Shown here piece after piece: positions 22,950 to 29,327 of a stretch of DNA of 29,985 nt. Both the position numbers and the translations under genes were made by a program. Under the pieces are notes generated by a model. It did no database searches and was not told the origin of the DNA. It saw only the letters and a program-made list of their open reading frames with translations. Every line of letters starts with the position of its first letter. Position 1 is the stretch's first letter. This DNA is from JAAYDY01 sp964500225 (lineage in GTDB: Bacteria; Planctomycetota; Phycisphaerae; FEN-1346; JAACEH01): the NCBI GenBank assembly GCA_964500225.1, contig CAZCOA010000035.1, positions 1 to 29,985 on the forward strand. The letters are read 5' to 3'.

Positions 22950-23627
22950 CTACAAGTCCGGCCGCCGTTGCCGCGTACGCAACCGGGCCTGTTCCCGTCG
23001 CCACTTCTCGATCTCCGCGTGGTGCCCGCTCAGGAGTATCTCCGGCACGGTCATCCCACGGAACTCCGCCGGGCGCGTGTATTGCGGATACTCCAGGTAC
23101 CCGTCGCTAAACGACTCGTCGCGCGGCGAATTCTCGTCGCCCAGCACCCCGGGCACCAGCCGCACCACCGCATCCGTCACCACCATCGCCGGCACTTCCC
23201 CGCCCGACAACACATAGTCGCCGATCGACAGCTCCATGTCGCAGAATGCACGGATCCGCTCGTCGAAACCCTCGTAATGCCCGCACACCAGAATCAGCCG
23301 TTCCGCCCCCTCCGCAAAGGCCTGCGCCTGCCGCTGATGAAACACCTGGCCCTGCGGCGTCAGCAGCACGATCGGCCCACGACGACGGTCACGATCCACC
23401 ACCGCCTCGATGCAGTCCACCACCGGCTGCACCTTCATCACCATCCCTGGACCGCCCCCGTACGGCTTGTCGTCCACCTTCTGGTGACGGTCGCGGCTAA
23501 AGTCGCGTATGTCCGTCAGGTGGATGTCCACCAACCCCTTTTCCTGCGCAATCCGGATCATGCTCTCGCTCAGAAAACCCTCGAACATCTCCGGAAACAG
23601 CGTCAGGATGTCGATTCGCAGCGGCAT
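22950..23627 (-). CDS. trmD: tRNA (guanine-N1)-methyltransferase
   Basis: A 225-residue SPOUT-fold enzyme that methylates G37 of tRNAs next to the anticodon with S-adenosylmethionine and prevents frameshifting. The knotted-fold motifs are present: DKPYGGGPGMVMK, LVCGHYEGFDERI, SIGDYVLSGGE, and the C-terminal LLSGHHAEIEKWRRE. The ATG at 23627 follows GAGG by nine bases. It lies downstream of rpsP as in many bacteria, but rimM is absent between them and an intrinsic terminator separates the two genes. Expression of trmD probably depends on read-through. The C-terminal domain is slightly short. Confidence 0.96.
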   Translation of the reverse strand: MPLRIDILTLFPEMFEGFLSESMIRIAQEKGLVDIHLTDIRDFSRDRHQKVDDKPYGGGPGMVMKVQPVVDCIEAVVDRDRRRGPIVLLTPQGQVFHQRQAQAFAEGAERLILVCGHYEGFDERIRAFCDMELSIGDYVLSGGEVPAMVVTDAVVRLVPGVLGDENSPRDESFSDGYLEYPQYTRPAEFRGMTVPEILLSGHHAEIEKWRREQARLRTRQRRPDL

Positions 23628-23668
23628 CGTTCGCCACCTCGCCACGCGGCCCTGTGCGGCCCGCCGAC

Positions 23669-23704
23669 AAAAAGAAACCGCGACCACGGAGCTCCGGGTC
23701 GCGG
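23669..23704 (-). terminator. intrinsic terminator between rpsP and trmD
   Basis: On the minus strand, CCGCGACC pairs with GGTCGCGG across an 11-base loop (23678-23704), followed at once by TTTCTTTTT (23669-23677). It should lower trmD transcription relative to rpsP. Confidence 0.82.
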
Positions 23705-23744
23705 CATCATCCTCGTTCTACGCTCGCGCGGCCTGACTCCGGGC

Positions 23745-24014
23745 CTACGCCTGCGGCTTCGCGGCCGGCTTCAGCAGACCGGCCTTCTTCAAAAACGACC
23801 GGACCGTGTCGCTCGGCTGCGCGCCGACGCTCAACCAGTACTGAATCCGCTCGGCGTTCAACTTCACCTTCTGATCTTCGCTGCCGTGAGGATCGTACGA
23901 CCCCAACTCCTCGATGATGCGACCATCGCGGGACGCACGGCTGTCCACCGCATTGATCCGGAAATACGGCCGATTCGTCCGACCGAATCGCTTCATTCTG
24001 ATCTTGACCGCCAA
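23745..24014 (-). CDS. rpsP: 30S ribosomal protein S16 (bS16)
   Basis: An 89-residue ribosomal protein with the complete S16 pattern: MAVKIRMKRFGRTNRPYFRI at the start, the DSRASRDGRIIEELGSYDP strand and KLNAERIQYWLSVGAQPSDTV. It binds 16S rRNA during assembly of the small subunit. The start codon is TTG at 24014, fixed by the conserved N-terminus and by GGAGG six bases upstream. The C-terminal tail (KAGLLKPAAKPQA) is short. It has its own promoter and a leader of about 95 bases, and is followed by a terminator. Confidence 0.97.
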   Translation of the reverse strand: MAVKIRMKRFGRTNRPYFRINAVDSRASRDGRIIEELGSYDPHGSEDQKVKLNAERIQYWLSVGAQPSDTVRSFLKKAGLLKPAAKPQA

Positions 24015-24115
24015 GGCACTCCTCCGTCTCTTATCGGCGCTGTTGACCCCGAAACACCCCGCCGCCCGACGCCACGCGCGCTTTGCACGACGCCTCCCGC
24101 AGCAGGGAACAGGGA

Positions 24116-24144
24116 ATCTTACCAGACCCCGCCTGCCCTTTCAA
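24116..24144 (-). promoter_or_regulatory. promoter for rpsP
   Basis: On the minus strand, -35 TTGAAA (24139-24144), 17 bp, -10 TAAGAT (24116-24121). The transcript start is near 24109, giving a 95-base leader that ends in GGAGGAG. Confidence 0.6.
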
Positions 24145-24216
24145 GCAAATTCGTTCCCCCATCCCCCGCAGCATGGCGCGCACGTCCTGCTGGGGGAAAC
24201 AATACCGGCCCGGCCT

Positions 24217-25065
24217 CTAGCGACGCTTCAGCAACTTCTGCCGACGCCGGGCCGCCTCCTCCAGCAGCCGCTCCACCGACCCCGCGTCGCCGGCAGCAAG
24301 GGCCCGTTTCATCGCCCCTACCGACGCCTCGAACGCCTCGACCGACGACAGAAGCTCGTCGCGGTTGGTCATAAAAATGTCACGCCACATCGCCGCATCG
24401 CCCCCGGCGATACGCGTCGTATCCAGGAATCCCGTGGCAACCAGCGGCTCGGCCTCCGCCGATAACGCATCCACCAACGCGGCCGCCACCAAATGCGGCA
24501 AATGGCTGCTCGACGCCAGCAGTCGGTCATGCGTCGCCGCGTCCACCCGCTGCGTGCGCGACCCGACAGACCCCCAGAACGCCTCCACGGCCGTCACCGC
24601 CTCTTCGTCGCTGCGCGGCGTGGGCGTCACCAGCACCAACGCCCCGCTGTACAAATCCTCTGTCGCGGCGTCTATGCCACGAGCCTCGCTCCCGGCCAGC
24701 GGATGCGACCCCACGAACCGGCATCCCGGCGGCACGTGCGGCACCACGGCGTCCAGTACCGCACGCTTGGTGGACCCCACGTCGGTGACGACGCACCCGG
24801 CTTTCAGGGACGGACCCGCCTCCGCCATCACCCGCCCGAACAGCCCCACCGGCGTCGCCATCACCACCAGATCGGCCCCGACAACACCCTCCGCCGCCGA
24901 CAACGTATAGCGGTCAATTGCCCCGGCCTCGACCGCGCGGCGGAGCGAGCTGTCGCGGTGGCCCACGCCGACCACCGTCTCGGCGACCCTCCGCCGGCGC
25001 AGGGCCATGCCCAGGCTTCCCCCCAGCAGCCCCACCCCGATGATCGTCACCTGTCTGAACTGCAT
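24217..25065 (-). CDS. tyrA: prephenate dehydrogenase
   Basis: A 282-residue NAD(P)-dependent enzyme for tyrosine synthesis, which oxidatively decarboxylates prephenate to 4-hydroxyphenylpyruvate. The Rossmann fingerprint IIGVGLLGGSLGMAL is at the N-terminus; VVTDVGSTK, GSHPLAGSEARGI and the catalytic-site SSSHLPHLVAAAL follow. The length fits the single-domain type without an ACT or chorismate mutase domain, so feedback control by tyrosine through ACT is not expected. Arogenate as substrate cannot be excluded. The ATG at 25065 matches the family start; the longer frame runs into the leader. A promoter with an overlapping palindrome lies at 25165-25201. Confidence 0.93.
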   Translation of the reverse strand: MQFRQVTIIGVGLLGGSLGMALRRRRVAETVVGVGHRDSSLRRAVEAGAIDRYTLSAAEGVVGADLVVMATPVGLFGRVMAEAGPSLKAGCVVTDVGSTKRAVLDAVVPHVPPGCRFVGSHPLAGSEARGIDAATEDLYSGALVLVTPTPRSDEEAVTAVEAFWGSVGSRTQRVDAATHDRLLASSSHLPHLVAAALVDALSAEAEPLVATGFLDTTRIAGGDAAMWRDIFMTNRDELLSSVEAFEASVGAMKRALAAGDAGSVERLLEEAARRRQKLLKRR

Positions 25066-25164
25066 CGCAACCCACCCCGTCGAGCGGTATCCTGCAATCC
25101 GGCCCAACCCGGCCGCGCCGCCCCCTGGCGGCCCCCACGCCGGCCCCGGCACCGGACCCGAGGA

Positions 25165-25193
25165 AGTGTAAAAAACGGCCGGGGAAGGGTCAA
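25165..25193 (-). promoter_or_regulatory. promoter for tyrA
   Basis: On the minus strand, -35 TTGACC (25188-25193), 17 bp, -10 TACACT (25165-25170). The transcript start is near 25158, with a GC-rich leader of about 93 bases that contains a GCCGCC/GGCGGC hairpin (25117-25132). Confidence 0.6.
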
Positions 25194-25201
25194 CCGTTTT
25201 T
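25171..25201. promoter_or_regulatory. inverted repeat overlapping the tyrA promoter (possible operator)
   Basis: AAAAACGG (25171-25178) and CCGTTTTT (25194-25201) are perfect eight-base arms 15 bases apart. They cover the spacer and the -35 edge of the tyrA promoter, where a repressor dimer could act. Confidence 0.35.
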
Positions 25202-25252
25202 CACAACGCCCCGGCCCTTGGACCGAGGAGAATTCCGCAAAGGCGATTTCGC

Positions 25253-25281
25253 TTGCAGCGGGGGGTGGCTTGGAGTATTGT
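25253..25281 (+). promoter_or_regulatory. promoter for the acetyltransferase gene
   Basis: -35 TTGCAG (25253-25258), 17 bp, -10 TATTGT (25276-25281). The transcript start is near 25288, about 41 bases before the start codon. It diverges from the tyrA promoter. Confidence 0.6.
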
Positions 25282-25328
25282 AGCGGCCTTTTTGGTGATG
25301 GCGGCGACAGCCACAGGAGGTGCCTGCC

Positions 25329-25820
25329 TTGACAGACGACCCGTTCGAGGTTCGCAAGGCCACGATCGCTGACGTGGAGCGCATTCACGCGCTGATTTCC
25401 ATCGGGGCCGAACATCAGAAAATGCTCGCCCGCAGCCGCAGCGATCTGTACGAGTCGCTGCGCGATTTCTTCGTCGCCGTGCGCCGTTCAGACAACTTCG
25501 TCGTCGCCTGTGGCGCCCTGGCGATCACCTGGGCGGACCTCGCCGAAATCCGCAGCCTCGCCGTCGAGCCGGAATTCCAGCGACGAGGACTGGGGCGGCG
25601 GATCGTGGCCGCCTGCCTGACCGAAGCCAAGAGCCTCGGCATTCGCCGAATCTTCGTCCTGACGTATCAAAAGGAATTCTTCGAGCGGCAGGGGTTCGCG
25701 GTCATCGCCAAGGAAGAGTTGCCCCACAAAATCTGGTCCGTCTGCCTGAAGTGCCCGAAGTTTCCCGATTGCGACGAGATCGCCATGGCCTTTGACGTGC
25801 CGACAAACGGGGCGGCCTAA
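25329..25820 (+). CDS. GNAT N-acetyltransferase, ArgA-like
   Basis: A 163-residue acetyltransferase resembling the short, kinase-free N-acetylglutamate synthases used for arginine synthesis in several phyla. The N-terminal VRKATIADVERIHALI, the LAEIRSLAVEPEFQRRGLGRRIV acetyl-CoA motif (QxxGxG) and the C-terminal ELPHKIWSVCLKCPKFPDCDE are typical of that group. The last carries three Cys residues (CLKC, then C six on). The start is TTG at 25329, eight bases after AGGAGG. A GTG at 25320 overlaps that Shine-Dalgarno sequence and is rejected. No other arg genes are adjacent, so the pathway role is inferred from similarity only. Confidence 0.82.
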   Translation: MTDDPFEVRKATIADVERIHALISIGAEHQKMLARSRSDLYESLRDFFVAVRRSDNFVVACGALAITWADLAEIRSLAVEPEFQRRGLGRRIVAACLTEAKSLGIRRIFVLTYQKEFFERQGFAVIAKEELPHKIWSVCLKCPKFPDCDEIAMAFDVPTNGAA

Positions 25821-25865
25821 CCGTTCGGGGCCGGGCGGCCTCGCCATCCGACCCCCACGCCGGAA

Positions 25866-26009
25866 TCACTTCTTCGGAGTGCTCTTGACAGGCACAACGA
25901 TCACCTGACCGCACTGTTTGCAGCGCACCTTCTGGCCGCGCTGCGCCTCGTCCGCCTGGAGCATCGCCTTGCATTTCAGGTTCGGGCAGAAGAAGGTGAT
26001 GATCGGCAT
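25866..26009 (-). CDS. small double-CxxC zinc-ribbon protein
   Basis: A 47-residue protein: MPIITFFCPNLKCKAMLQAD, then EAQRGQKVRCKQCGQVIVVP and a basic tail KSTPKK. Four Cys in two pairs (CPNLKC and CKQC) form a zinc-ribbon knuckle like those of MJ0042-type prokaryotic finger domains. The start lies three bases after the clpX stop on the same strand, so it is cotranscribed with clpX. AAGGAG within the end of clpX, twelve bases upstream of the ATG, can serve it. Codon bias is that of a real gene. Function is unknown; it could be an adaptor or a nucleic-acid-binding protein. Confidence 0.75.
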   Translation of the reverse strand: MPIITFFCPNLKCKAMLQADEAQRGQKVRCKQCGQVIVVPVKSTPKK

Positions 26010-26012
26010 GAG

Positions 26013-27326
26013 TTACGCGCTCTCCTTGAGCTTGGCGGCCGTTGCCAGGATGTCTTTGCGGCCGCGCACCACGTCCTCGTCCACCACGTAACGGAACCCC
26101 GGCCCGCGAGTAGGAAGCTCGTACATCACATCCAGCATGATCTCCTCCATGACCGCCCGCAGAGCCCGGGCGCCGGTATTGCGGCTCAGGGCGCGGCGGG
26201 CAATCTCTCGCAGCGCGCCCTCGGTGAACTCCAGCTCGCAATTCTCCATCGCCACGAACTTCTGATACTGTTTCACCAGAGCATTGCGCGGCTCCGTGAG
26301 AATACTCACCAGCGCGTCCTCGTCCAGCGGCATCAGCGGCGTGAACACCGGCAGCCGACCGACGAACTCCGGGATCAGTCCGAATTCGATCAGGTCGTCC
26401 GGCGTCACCTGGTTCAGCAGGTCCGACTCCCGCGCCGCCCGGCTACGCGGCGAACCGCTCTCGTGGAACCCGATCGTGCCCTTGCCGATACGCCGCGCGA
26501 TGATCTCCCCCAGATTGTCGAACGTGCCCCCGCAAATGAACAGTATCTGGCTCGTGTCGATCTGGATGTACTGCTGCTCCGGATGCTTGCGACCCCCCTG
26601 CGGCGGCACGTTCGCCACCGTGCCTTCCAGCATCTTCAGCAACGCCTGCTGCACCCCTTCGCCCGAAACGTCCCGCGTGATCGAAACGTTCTGGCTGGTG
26701 CGGCCGATCTTGTCGATCTCGTCAATGTAGATGATCCCTCGCTGGGCCGCCTCGATGTCGAAATCCGCCGCCTGGATCAGCCGAAGCAACAGGTTCTCCA
26801 CGTCCTCGCCCACGTACCCCGCCTCGGTCAGCGTCGTCGCGTCGCCGATCGCAAACGGCACATGAAGGATGCGCGCCAGCGTCCGGGCCAGCAGCGTCTT
26901 GCCGCTGCCCGTCGGACCGATCAGCAGAACGTTCGACTTCTCCAGCTCCACCGAGTCGTCGTTCTCCAGCGTCGCGTTGAGCCGCTTGTAGTGATTGTGC
27001 ACCGCCACCGACAGGGTCTTCTTCGCCCGCTGCTGGCCGACGATGTACTGATCCAGAAACTCGTTGATCTCACGCGGCGAAGGCACCGAGGCAATGTGGG
27101 CCGGCAACGTGCCGCTACGGCGCCGCTCCTGCTGAATAATCGACTGGCACAACTCCACGCACTGGGCACAGATAAAACAGTCGTCCGGCCCCTCGATCAG
27201 AGGGCCCACCTCGCGATGGCTCTTGCCGCAGAAACTGCACACGGCGGCCCGACGCGCCCGGTCGCTCTTGCCCAGTTTGCGCCGTTCGTCAAACGGGCCC
27301 TCACCGTCGTTCTTCTGATTCGTCAT
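26013..27326 (-). CDS. clpX: ATP-dependent Clp protease ATP-binding subunit ClpX
   Basis: A 437-residue AAA+ unfoldase that feeds tagged proteins into ClpP. The N-terminal C4 zinc-binding domain uses Cys30, Cys33, Cys53 and Cys56 (CSFCGK...CFICAQC). The Walker A motif GPTGSGKT is at 137-144, the GYVGEDVE pore loop follows, Walker B is in IYIDEIDKI, and IPEFVGRLPV belongs to the ClpX core. The length is normal. The ATG at 27326 has AAAGGAG ten bases upstream. No clpP lies in the window, so it is separate from its usual neighbour. A 47-residue zinc-ribbon gene follows in the same unit. Confidence 0.97.
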   Translation of the reverse strand: MTNQKNDGEGPFDERRKLGKSDRARRAAVCSFCGKSHREVGPLIEGPDDCFICAQCVELCQSIIQQERRRSGTLPAHIASVPSPREINEFLDQYIVGQQRAKKTLSVAVHNHYKRLNATLENDDSVELEKSNVLLIGPTGSGKTLLARTLARILHVPFAIGDATTLTEAGYVGEDVENLLLRLIQAADFDIEAAQRGIIYIDEIDKIGRTSQNVSITRDVSGEGVQQALLKMLEGTVANVPPQGGRKHPEQQYIQIDTSQILFICGGTFDNLGEIIARRIGKGTIGFHESGSPRSRAARESDLLNQVTPDDLIEFGLIPEFVGRLPVFTPLMPLDEDALVSILTEPRNALVKQYQKFVAMENCELEFTEGALREIARRALSRNTGARALRAVMEEIMLDVMYELPTRGPGFRYVVDEDVVRGRKDILATAAKLKESA

Positions 27327-27393
27327 GAACCGCTGACTCCTTTTGCCAGGATACAGCCCGGCTGCCGCCCAGCCGACAGCCATGCTTTCTTAT

Positions 27394-27414
27394 CGACTAC
27401 CGATTACCGATTTC
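27394..27414. repeat. three tandem heptamers (CGAnTAC type)
   Basis: CGACTAC, CGATTAC and CGATTTC follow one another in the clpX upstream region. They differ at one or two positions. They could be a weak binding site or chance. Confidence 0.3.
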
Positions 27415-27481
27415 TCCATGCGACATCCGACCCGCACCAGGCCCCCAGGGACGCCCCCCCGGACACCAGCACGCTCTGCCG

Positions 27482-28501
27482 TCAGAGGGCCTCTTCCTCA
27501 CTACGCCACGGACGCGTCATCAGGTCGCGCATGGCCTGACGCGGGCTCTTGCCGGCAAACAACACCTCGTGCACCTCACGCGTGATCGGCATCTCCACGC
27601 CGCAACGCTCCGCCAACGCCACCACGCTCCGCGTCGTCGGCACCCCCTCGGCCACCTGCTGGTTCATCGCCTCCAGCACCTCCCCGAGCTTCTCCCCGCG
27701 GCCGATCCGCTCACCCACCGTCCGATTGCGACCGTGCGCGCTGACGCACGTCGTAATCAGGTCCCCGATCCCCGCCAGCCCCGCGAACGTCTCCCGCCGG
27801 GCCCCCAGGGCCACCCCTAGCCGCGTCATCTCCGCCAGACCTCGCGTCAGCAACGCCGCCTTCGCGTTGACCCCCAGCTCCAGGCCGTCGCAGATCCCCG
27901 CGGCCAGCGCGATCACGTTCTTCAGCGGACCGCCCAGCTCCACCCCCACAACGTCCGAGTTGTAGTATACCCGAAAGTACGGATTGCCCATCGCGTCCTG
28001 CACCGTTTCGGCCAGACGCTGGTCCTCCGCCGCAACGACCACCGTCGCCGGCATCCGCCGCGCCACCTCGAACGCAATGCACGGTCCGCTCAGAACCGCC
28101 ACCGTCGGCCCCCCAAGCACGTCGCGCAGCACTTCGCTCGGACGGCACAGCGTCTCGTTTTCGATCCCCTTGGACACGCTGACGATAGGCGCCTCGGGCA
28201 GATGCCCTCGAAGGTTCCGAAACACCGTCCGCAGGTACGGCGTCGGAACCGCACTGATCACGAAATCCACGTCGCGCGGAACATCGCCGATGTCCGCCGT
28301 CGGGCGAACCGACTCCGGCAGCGGCACGCCTGGCAGAAACTGCTTGTTCTCGCGGTCCCGCGACAGGGCCGCGGCGTGCTCGGCAAAGGCCGACCACAGC
28401 ACGACCTCTGCCCCGCGCTCCGCCAGAAGGCACGCACACAACGTGCCCATGCCCCCGTCGCCAATGACCGCCACTCGTCTCGTCGTCACACGCCTGCTCA
28501 T
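27482..28501 (-). CDS. gpsA: glycerol-3-phosphate dehydrogenase [NAD(P)+]
   Basis: A 339-residue enzyme that reduces dihydroxyacetone phosphate to sn-glycerol-3-phosphate for phospholipid synthesis. The N-terminal dinucleotide site is VAVIGDGGMGTLCA, slightly unlike the common GAGSWGTALA. Further family motifs are SVSKGIENETL, VLSGPCIAFEV, the active-site GPLKNVIALAAGICDGLELG, and AGIGDLITTCVSAHGRNR. Length is normal. The ATG at 28501 is preferred because a -10-like box ends eight bases before it and no Shine-Dalgarno sequence is seen. The glycerol-3-phosphate made here is a substrate for PgsA. Confidence 0.95.
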   Translation of the reverse strand: MSRRVTTRRVAVIGDGGMGTLCACLLAERGAEVVLWSAFAEHAAALSRDRENKQFLPGVPLPESVRPTADIGDVPRDVDFVISAVPTPYLRTVFRNLRGHLPEAPIVSVSKGIENETLCRPSEVLRDVLGGPTVAVLSGPCIAFEVARRMPATVVVAAEDQRLAETVQDAMGNPYFRVYYNSDVVGVELGGPLKNVIALAAGICDGLELGVNAKAALLTRGLAEMTRLGVALGARRETFAGLAGIGDLITTCVSAHGRNRTVGERIGRGEKLGEVLEAMNQQVAEGVPTTRSVVALAERCGVEMPITREVHEVLFAGKSPRQAMRDLMTRPWRSEEEAL

Positions 28502-28508
28502 GGCCCGT

Positions 28509-28537
28509 AGATTACCCAAGTGCGGACGATTGGCCAA
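28509..28537 (-). promoter_or_regulatory. weak candidate promoter for gpsA (leaderless)
   Basis: On the minus strand, -35 TTGGCC (28532-28537), 17 bp, -10 TAATCT (28509-28514). The -10 box matches at three positions only. The predicted transcript start, about 28502, is next to the ATG. Confidence 0.35.
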
Positions 28538-28576
28538 GCACAAACCGCCCGTCCCCCCTCGCGCCGCTGGTCGCCC

Positions 28577-29308
28577 TTACCCGTCCAGGCTGTGATAGTG
28601 CCAGCCGTCACGACCGTGACGCAGGAAGTGCGGTCCGTCGTCCCACGCCCCCAGGTTGTACAGATGGCCGATCACCACGCCCTCGCGCCGACACACCGTA
28701 TGACTCAGCCGATGCGTGTGCCCGCACACGATCACCTCGCACCCCGCCGCGAACCGATCCGCCAGCGACTCGTCCGGAATCGTCAGCATCCGACGGCTCT
28801 TGTGCCGCACCACACGCTTCGAGTGTGCCGTGTACCCGTTCGCCAGGAACATCGCCAGACGCTTCGGCAGCCGCCCGAACAACCACTCCACCGGCCGCGC
28901 ATGCGTGATCGCCTGCGCCTGACGCGTGCGGCTGTCGTGCCGATAGAGCTCGTGCCCGTGACACACCCACACACGCTCCCCGAACGAGTCCACCGCGAAC
29001 CCCTGCGCGTGCGTCGTCATCGACGCCTGCCGACCCAGCGACTCCAGCGCATAGAAGTCCCGGTTCCCCGCCACGAAATGAATCTCCGTCCCCGCCGCTG
29101 CCACGCGACGCAACGCGTCCGTCACCGCGACCACGTCCGGCTCGTTCAGTTGCTTGCGGCCGATCCACGCGTTGAACAGGTCCCCCAGGATGAACAGCCG
29201 ACGCGCGCGCCGACCGTGACGCTCCAGAAAACGCAACAGCACCGCCCGACGACGCCCCGTCGTCCGGTCCAGGTGCAGATCGCTGATGAACAAGTCGTTG
29301 TCGCTCAC
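28577..29308 (-). CDS. lpxH: UDP-2,3-diacylglucosamine diphosphatase (LpxH-like)
   Basis: A 243-residue calcineurin-like metallophosphoesterase of LpxH type, which cleaves UDP-2,3-diacylglucosamine to lipid X at the inner membrane. The metal-binding series is complete: DLHL (Asp10, His12), GDLFNAWIG (Asp43), GNRDF, HGHELY and GHTH. The LpxH-like insertion with conserved basic residues (HSKRVVRHKSRR) is present. The start is GTG at 29308 with a weak GGGA seven bases upstream, 19 bases after the preceding gene's stop, so it is cotranscribed with that gene. LpxI-type or other UDP-sugar hydrolases are less likely. With lpxK it supports lipid A production. Confidence 0.88.
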   Translation of the reverse strand: MSDNDLFISDLHLDRTTGRRRAVLLRFLERHGRRARRLFILGDLFNAWIGRKQLNEPDVVAVTDALRRVAAAGTEIHFVAGNRDFYALESLGRQASMTTHAQGFAVDSFGERVWVCHGHELYRHDSRTRQAQAITHARPVEWLFGRLPKRLAMFLANGYTAHSKRVVRHKSRRMLTIPDESLADRFAAGCEVIVCGHTHRLSHTVCRREGVVIGHLYNLGAWDDGPHFLRHGRDGWHYHSLDG

Positions 29309-29327
29309 CGCTGTGTCCCAACCCCTC

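Noticed and set aside
24163..24198. Hairpin-like CCCCCGCAG / CTGCTGGGGG pair downstream of tyrA
   Set aside because: A bulged stem with a long loop and no T-run; too weak to list as a terminator.
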